Shown here: positions 40,501-49,500 of the stretch, in pieces
Numbering within the stretch: the first letter of the stretch is position 1
Layout of the letters: each line of letters starts with the position of its first letter
Assembly (NCBI GenBank): GCA_934045905.1
Contig: OW203763.1
Coordinates: forward strand, 20,883,108-20,947,107
Length of the DNA stretch: 64,000 nucleotides
DNA from: Leuctra nigra
Taxonomy: Eukaryota; Arthropoda; Insecta; Plecoptera; Leuctridae
Direction: 5' to 3'
The notes under the pieces: generated by a model
The model's database searches: none
Told to the model about the DNA's origin: nothing
The model's input: the letters and a program-made list of their open reading frames with translations, nothing else
Translations under genes and position numbers: made by a program

Positions 40501-43500
40501 TGACATACCCTCCTGGGGCGCCAGTTAATAGCTATAATTTCGTGCTGTCGATTCGGCTTTTCTGACGTCTTTTGCGGAAATTACTCGGGTGTTTCTCTCA
40601 CTCGACTAATTGGAACGTCGAGATGAAACAAAATCGAAAAATCGGCGAGAGAAAAGAAATGGCTCAATATTTTCCTCTTTTTGTTTGATAAGCGAATATC
40701 ACAGCGAATGTCATCCTCCAGACAGAGATGTAGTTTTCAGAATGAATCTTAAGAAGGGTCCAGAAGTCTTTCTCTCTGTCAATACCGCCGTGCTCGGATT
40801 CTGGTTGATCTTTGGTTCAATTGGAGTCGATGTGCAAGGTTTATTGAATGGTGATTGCGGAAAATGTATATATTTTTACAAAAAAATCTTCCGGTTTCTG
40901 GTATAACTTGTAATTATATTTTCTTCTAGATGATATTTTTCCCTTTTTTGTGCTTGTAACATGTGGCTCATGAGCGGATTTCTGGGCCCCAAAAAACTTA
41001 AATAATACTATTTGTATAAAATAAACTAAGTAATCTTAAGAATAAATTCGAAATAAAGTACAATTGCGTGAATGTTGTGGAGTAAAAAACTGTCTAAATA
41101 ACTGAGTAATCAAAATCATTGTTGAATCAATATAATTAATTCATCAATTTTGTTTTGATGTTGCAAGAAATTGTAAAATTTCATTTATAGATTGTACGGT
41201 TTGTTGTATATATATAATTTCTCTTTCGAAATGGTTTTTCTCTCTTTAGCTTGGTTGAAAGTGGTTGATTTGATTGCATTCGGACCATGAGGTAATTTAT
41301 AAAACGACCAAAGTCAACTAACCAGGAAGGGAGAGGGTGAGGTCACAAATCCCACTCTCTGTGTGCCTCGGTGGTTAGCTCATCAAGCATTCTAAAGCGT
41401 AGGGAAATACATCGTTACCGTTACCAGTTAGTTACTGGCTTTGGTCATTTATATATCCATGGTTCTCTTCTAATTCTGAGTTTGAATCAAATAAATCGGA
41501 CACTGTGAACGGTTTATTAACGATTGGTCGCGATTGGCTTCCAGGAAAATGTCGATGGGCCGCTCCACAAGTTTTATCAGGTGATTCTGGATGTGAGCGA
41601 TGAATTCATGAAGAAGATGACGAATATGAAGGAATTGACGTTGTTCGCTCCCTCGAATGAGGCATGGAAAGGATCAAGTGGTATTAACAACATTCTCTCG
41701 AATCGCGTGAAAATGTTGGAGATTCTGAATCTTCATCTTGTGCCAAGACGGCTACCGATCGACAAGATCATCGAGGGAAATATTGGCGAGGTAAGTCGTC
41801 TTAAATATCTTGTTTTTACAAATAACACTATCTCTTCATTGTAACGTAGAATTAATAATATCTTATAAACTCTACGCTTTAAATAAATTGTGAGTGATTA
41901 ATCAATATTAAAATATTTTGTTTCACATCTAGAATCTTTCTCTTGGTGCGTAATGAGAGATGTGAAATCTTGTAACGCGTTCATATTGAATAACCACTTG
42001 CAATGTATTCCGAATAACAAGTTTGACTCGGGTCTTCTTATTTATTGGCAATGAAACTTGTATTTCTAAAGCGCCACTTGCATTATGATACTTATGCAAC
42101 ATAATAAATAATAATCATGACATATTCTATTGACTTTGTTGTCAAAATTGATCACTTCATTACAATTTCATCATAATATTGTTCTGAAAACAATATCGTC
42201 TATATTCAAAGGGAAGAAAAATGCAAGTAATATATCGAGTTGAAGCGCAAGAAAAATATGTATTCGTGAGGCTGCCGTCGAAAAACAATGATAATGTAAT
42301 TGATGGTCCCATGATAATGTGCCACGCTGGTGAAAAATAATCATTCTAGTCATGAAAGAAAATATGACGGACAAAAGAATTTCTGTTGCATAGAAATTCG
42401 TGTCAAAAGCAGTACTTTTAAATATTACACTGCATTTGATATCATATTTTTCGCGGTTGCCTCACAAATATTCACTCCATGCTTTCTTTTCTGCTAACTT
42501 TTTTCGTGTTCTCCACTTTATTCTGTGAGAAATTTATGTTGCACTTCTACACTTCATTACACTGCCATACTTGTACCAACCGTAGCTGTTCGTATATCCC
42601 TAATTAATATGTGTTAAAGGTAGAATCCAGTTTCATATCAATTATAATCAATTAACCTATGATTGCGTCCCTTCGAGGTCTTGTGTGAAATCTGAAAATG
42701 AAGATTGTTAGACTAAACCTTGTCCTTCCATGCTCGCTTGTTGTTAATCGTTGTTAGCGTTGTGATCCCTCTGAAAGATAACAAAGTATCAAACTGCTTT
42801 GTTATCATAATTGTCTCTGCACTAATTACAATTGCATCTTCATTGCTACAGTTCACTGAAGTCCGTATGTATTTGCAAATACTCCTCACCAGTGTTATAA
42901 GATCTACATACTGTGCTGGACCAGATATGATGAAAATTGTATTTAATTTTTAATGGTTTTCGGAGCCAGTGATAATAACTTGCTAGAACTCTGGTTGATA
43001 AATGCTGTCGGACATTTTGCTCTTCGCAAAATGTTGTCTTGGACAATCTTGGTCTTGGAGATTTTTTTTTTGGAAGATGATAGCTCGAAACGGCGCAATG
43101 GATCTTTTCCTAGTCAAACTTCAATCGATCAATTATCAATCAATCAGGCCATACCAGTATATACGATTTCTCTGAAGTTAGCAATCGCGTCATAAAATTG
43201 GTTAACTCCGTGATATTCTGTTCAAATATAATATTTTATGTACATACTTCCAGTTCTCAGTGTAACAACGATGAACAGCTGCACTTAAAATAATAAAATA
43301 TATAAAATAATAATGATTCAATATAATGTTCCCCATTCTGGTTGCACAATGTATGTATATCTTTAATACTAGGTGTGGGCTTACTATTCAAAGCTAGGTG
43401 TATGATGCATCATTATGGTTTTGACTGTAATTAGAAAATATGTTTTTCATTTCATCTTTAAGAGATATTAGTATTTTGAAATATTAGTATTGTAGGATTT

Positions 43501-46500
43501 AATTAAAATTATGAGAATACCAAACGGTGATACGTTTCCATGTCGAATTCATGTATCTCTGTTTCCTTGCGAATTTCCGATGGGAAACCAAACCGTGCAA
43601 AGAAGTAGTGAGTTTATTTATCTGCACATTCATGTGGGCGGTACGGAAACTTTTGGAGCTGCGTTATGTAAAAATCGATTTCGAAGAGGCGATACTTGTA
43701 AAGCGTCCATTAGATTTGACTTGTGCCTCGCAAACTGCAGAGTTTGTAGGGAGATGCATAGAGAGCATATTTATTATTTAACCAATTTCTATTTTCGCAA
43801 CTTCTTTTCACGTAGTATAGTATATTTGTCCTGACTGAAAATTATTTGAATTGAAATGCTCTTCTCACTAAAAGAAATCTTTTTCAATGTACTATTGACT
43901 CAAAAGTCTTTCGCGTGATTATATAATGTCAATGACTGTACCAAAATTCTGATTTTACGTCTAAAATGTCTTAGCTTCACTGTTTACACTGTACAATTTA
44001 AGCTTCGGTATGCCCTTCTTGGGTTTCTTTGAAATTCGGGATAGAGCCAAACTTAGATTCATGCAGGCACGCGCCCGCTACAAAGCATAGAGGATGGTAA
44101 ACGAAATCTCATAAAGTTTGTTTTTTAGTCTTGGAATGCCAATAGATACCGTCACTTTCTCCTTGTTGGGGGAAAAAATAATATATTTCTTTTGAAACGG
44201 AAATGATTTTATGTTGACATTGATTTCTTACAATTTTTTTTTATTAATTTATAAATATACTAAAACCAACCGTTGTTTAGTTTAGCAGCCTTTTTTGACT
44301 AGATTTCCCCCTGCATGCCAAGGACTCGCCTCAAATTGGGGCACAATTATTTGATCTCATTGTTTGCAAGATTTCAAAGTATGGCCGTAGAGTAGTAAAC
44401 TTATCAATAATTTTAGTTTGTGTACGCAAATACCATATTCAACATTAGCAAATTAGAAAATAGCGTAGTTTAGCATCTCGTGGGTCCCTTTTCTTAACAC
44501 AGCTGTTCCAGGTTCAGACGGCCGCCGATCGCAAGCTCTACTTTAACGTGTTACACGGTAGAGGCAATAACATTACCCTGACAGTGGAGGGCGGCGGCGT
44601 CAACGCGACTGTCATCCAGCCGAACATCGCCGCCACCAACGGCATCGTCCACATCATCGACAGGGTGCTGGGCGTCCCGTTCACCACCGTCGAGGAGAAG
44701 CTCGCCACAGACCCGATGCTCAAGTAAGTGTGGAGGGGATGTCGTGAGAATCACTCTCGCCCGTTTTTCTTCGCTGGTTTCCATTTGGTCACGTCCACCT
44801 CTTTCTGCCTGTTCGTCATCATCATTATAATCTAGGATGTTTATGACCTTTGAAAAGTCCAAAAAGGCAGGCAAATTGTACATTAAAGCTATTAAAAAAG
44901 GACCACAAAATCCCGAAAAAGGACCAATGAAATTTTATGTTATCTAATATTTGTCAACATATTATTCGATTTATCGGTTTAGGAGTTGGACTTGGAGTAA
45001 TATATAAATATTAACTTACATTATTGTATGAATGTGTCAATGTATCAAGTGTCAATTGTTGATGGCGCATCCAAATAGTGGATGGAAATTTTATGAATTG
45101 TGGTCTAGACCAAAACTCATAAAAATGTTGTAACTTGCAACAAGCATTTCATATTATTTTCCCCATTAATCTAAAAAAAGGACAAAAAGACCTTAAAATT
45201 GCAAGAAAGGGACTGAATTCATAAAAAATTGAGAAAAAGGCATTTTCAGGCAAAATGAAATACATGTCTTTGAAATCAGGAACACATGAAATGAAACCTA
45301 TTTATATATAATTTTTAGACGCGTCTGAACAAAAAAATATTGAAGGATATTTCCTACACAGTCAGCCCTAATCAACATCATTACCTCCCTATATACCCCC
45401 CTCTCCTCCCTACAACTAGCCAAAGCGACCACTAGAAAGGAAACTCTGGATTTGCATTCCGGAGTCCAGGGATCGATTCCCGCAGCTGACCTTCCCTACT
45501 GGTTACCGTCAGTCGGGAGACAAAGCTGGGAAGGATATATTTACTCTGTCTCCCTTTATACAGTGCTCCTTCCCACCTGATATCTTTCCCCTTGATTCAT
45601 TATCCTCATAATCATCTCACAATAATTCACAGACGCCGATTCATCTAGTTGTTGAGTTCTCTATTCTAGGGCAAACCAACGCATTCCTTCAAAATGTAGG
45701 ACTTTTCAGCTCTTTTGGTACGAAAATGATTTTACAGTTCAAAATACGGTAGTTTTACATCATCCTACATGATATTTTAAAGTTATACTGTTTTGCTAGT
45801 TTTTAGAGAAAACTGTGGAAGGTCAATGCAGTGAACATACATTTTATTACATCTTGAGAGACATTGAACTAATTTCTGGAACTTGAGGCATTTGGAACAT
45901 TTTGAAATTGGAAAATGGAACTGAAAATTCACATTCTTCCAGTTGTATATAAAAAATGTAATCATATTTCTGGAATCTACGGAGTCTACGAACTCCCAAG
46001 ATTCTTGTAAATGGTATGTATTTGGCTGTAGTTGACATATTCAAGAATTGTTTTTCAATAAAAGATCTCGTCTTCATACGATGATGAAATACTCCTGAAG
46101 CCCGAACCGCTTCGAGAAGCTCCGTGAACTTTTCCGATTCACTCGATTGAATTTTAACACCATTTCAATTCTTTTCACACTGCGAAAATATTTTAAAAGC
46201 ACTAATTGAGCGAGCGTAGCGAGCGTCTCCATTCGGCTCTTTTGGACACTTTCTCTGTTTGTTTTCTTTCCCGACGCTGTAGGTCACATTGTTTTTTTCC
46301 GATCAAGCTGAAATTTTGCACACGTGCTAACATCATTCTAATTTAGTCTGGGATTGTTTTTGAGCACTGCCCACTGATTGGTTCAAAAATTAAATTTTAA
46401 AAACTTGGAAAAGTATCATATTCATGGTACATTGATCTGTTATTCAATTGATCCAGAGTGTTTATGGAAAGTTGCAAGGAAAATTGGTAATAATGTAGTT

Positions 46501-49500
46501 TATCTTTGATTGAAGGAATGGATCGTGCTCGATGGCGATGTCGCGCGTGTCGGTGCTCGCTCATCAACGCGTTACACGGAGCGTTTTCCTAGTAACACAT
46601 AATAATGTGTTTCAATAGTTTGATATTACAAGAGAGGATCCAACCACATCAAAATCGCATTCAATTATGAATTCCCTGAATTCCAACGATATCCCCTATG
46701 GCTCATTACACGCGTATTGCATGCTAATTATGCATGGATGTGATGAATCTAATGAAGTGCCCCAGGAACAAACATTAAATAGTAATCGAAGGGAAGTGAA
46801 ATGCCAGATGCGATGACTAATTGACAAGTGATTCACAACCTGCTATGAGATAAGTTTCATTCATGGTGTAGATTGCGTCGAGGACATCCGAAAGACCTCG
46901 AGTCATTGGATGAATATGATATAATATAAGGAATTAGAACTGTAGCAGGTGGCTAGTGGGGACTCTTATTTGAGTCAATCTACTCGTAGAATGTCCTTGT
47001 GGCAATCCATCATCGATCTTGAGACCGTATGTGATTCAATCGATACCAGCTCTTTGACTGGTTTGGTCTTTGAAGCATCTTCGGCTACTAAATATCTGTC
47101 TGATGTTCGAATAACTAACTAACTATAGTGATTAGTGGTCAATATAACCGCAGCCATTTGATTCTATTTGTCACTAATGTTTCATTTTATTGAATTGAGG
47201 CAGCCTGTTATACATTATCCCGATTAAGTTATTTGGCAAGACAAATCGGTAGCTATACCTTCCTTCACCAGTAAAATACTGGTTGTATCCAACGAAGAGA
47301 GTATTGTATAGACGTTGGGTTGTATCTATCCTTTGATTGGGATAACTCAACTTTTTCGGTACCTTGTAAACACAAATTAAAGAAGGAAACGATTTGACGA
47401 AAATTAAATATCGTTAGTGTAACTTTGCGTCTACCATATTATACCCTGCAGTGGTAATTATATGATTATACGATATTATTATAATCACAATTTCTTCATT
47501 GATAATCTGAAATCATAATAACATTTTACGTCCAAACAAAATTACATTGTGGATGCTAGCGCAAGTATAATTCATTAATGCTAATGCTTAAAAGTAGGTG
47601 CAATTATCTTAGAATGATTGCCTCTGGCTAAGCTTCATCTTAACTTTGGCTAGATTGTAGAATCTACCATAATTGCAACCACTTAGATCATTACAAATTA
47701 GTTGTCTTGACTTATTTTATTATAATCCTGGGAATGGAAGGAGTTAAGGCCTAATCTATTTTGATACGCGATGATATTGTGAGCATTTGTCAAGGTGTTT
47801 ATATAAGTGATCTTTTGTCTGCAGAAGAATGTGACATAATTTATTGTCCCTAATAAGAAATGGTAATTGGCAATTATTGTAGATTTTCATCTACATAATC
47901 AGATATTTCGCGTGGAAACGTAACACAGCTTAAATATCAAGATGGTGAAAATCATTCTCACATTTTCACTATGTCAACACACATTTAATATTTTGAAAGC
48001 GTTTCTCTGTTTTACTAATTATTTGGTATTCTCATCGTGCTCGAGTCCATTTATACCTTGCAGTCGCATGCATTTTAATTGTGCACACCTGCTTTCATCT
48101 CTTACTGCTACCTCGTTTCATACGAGGGCGTCATTAAACTACCCTCTACACAAAGTCTCCCCCCTCCACTCCTCCTGCCCTCAACCACGTATCCTCTAAA
48201 GATTTCATAGTTCCTCAGGGCAAATATCACGTACCTCAACTCTATACAATAAACAGTCTCTTTATAGTATAAAGTTTATGTACCCTATGGTAACCCCTAG
48301 ACGTAAACCTATGAAAGCATTCCGCTTGTTTCGAAAGTCATCTCATTCTCTTTGTATGTTCTGTTTTGCAGCAAGACCTACTTCTTAGGGAAACAGCACA
48401 AGTTTAATGATCGGCTAAAGTCAATGAAGAAGACGTTTACCTATTTCGTGCCGCGGGACTTGGCTTGGCACAATGTTGAGATCAATTCACCATCGTCTCA
48501 CAAGAAAATGTTCATGAACGATTACGGCTATCATGTAAGTTAGCATCTGTTAAAAATAAAATACTAGATATATTTGAAATAGGTACAAACGGTTTTAGAA
48601 CGATAATACTTTAAACTGTCTTCAATTTTGGTAAATCTGTTGTGTTATTGACTAACATTTTTTTTATTATTCTTATTATTTTTTATTTTTTTAAGAAAAC
48701 ATGCTAAATTCTGTTCCTTGGTCCAAAATCAATACATTTTGGGCATTTTCTTATTTATTATTATAATATAATATAATTATATAACTATAATATAATACTT
48801 ATAATCCTCATATAATTATTCTCTTAATTATTTTTTATAATGCATTATGCATTATAATGTAATTTTTATAATGTAATAATAATTATTATTTTAATTATAA
48901 TGCATGGCATTTGCTGTGTGGTTCCATAGAAATAGTGTAGGTACTCGTATTCAACATAAGTTATGAAAACATACGCATCCACACTTGCTTAGCGAATTCT
49001 CTACCATTTAGCGTAACGAAACAGGCTAAAGTTTTTTCGTTTCCATTGAAAATCAGATATGAGGAAAAAACATACATTTGTTTGGCTCCATAACTGTGGA
49101 AAGTATTTTACGGCGCGGATTCTTTAGCTAGCCAATCAGAGTGTACTAAGAATGTTCTCTGTTTTGGTAAAATTCCATCTCGGAAAATGTGCTCCCCTCT
49201 CTTTTACGTTTATGGATAAGATGAAATATGACTTGTGTAGTTAATATAAAGTTAATGATTCTAGGCGGTATAAAGGAGATTATTAAAACTGTAAAAGCTT
49301 CTCTATCTGTCTTCTGTTAAATATTGATTTTGGGGAGGTAGGTCTTAAATTCTCGTTGGATTGAATGATCTTATTGCGGCTAGCCTAGCACTCTAATTTA
49401 TTGTTTGCATGAATATTAGGTCCTCAATGTACATTGTGAATGTGCTTTCAGGTATTATATTAAATTTGTGCAAGGCTTTGGGCGTGGCAACTTTATTGTA

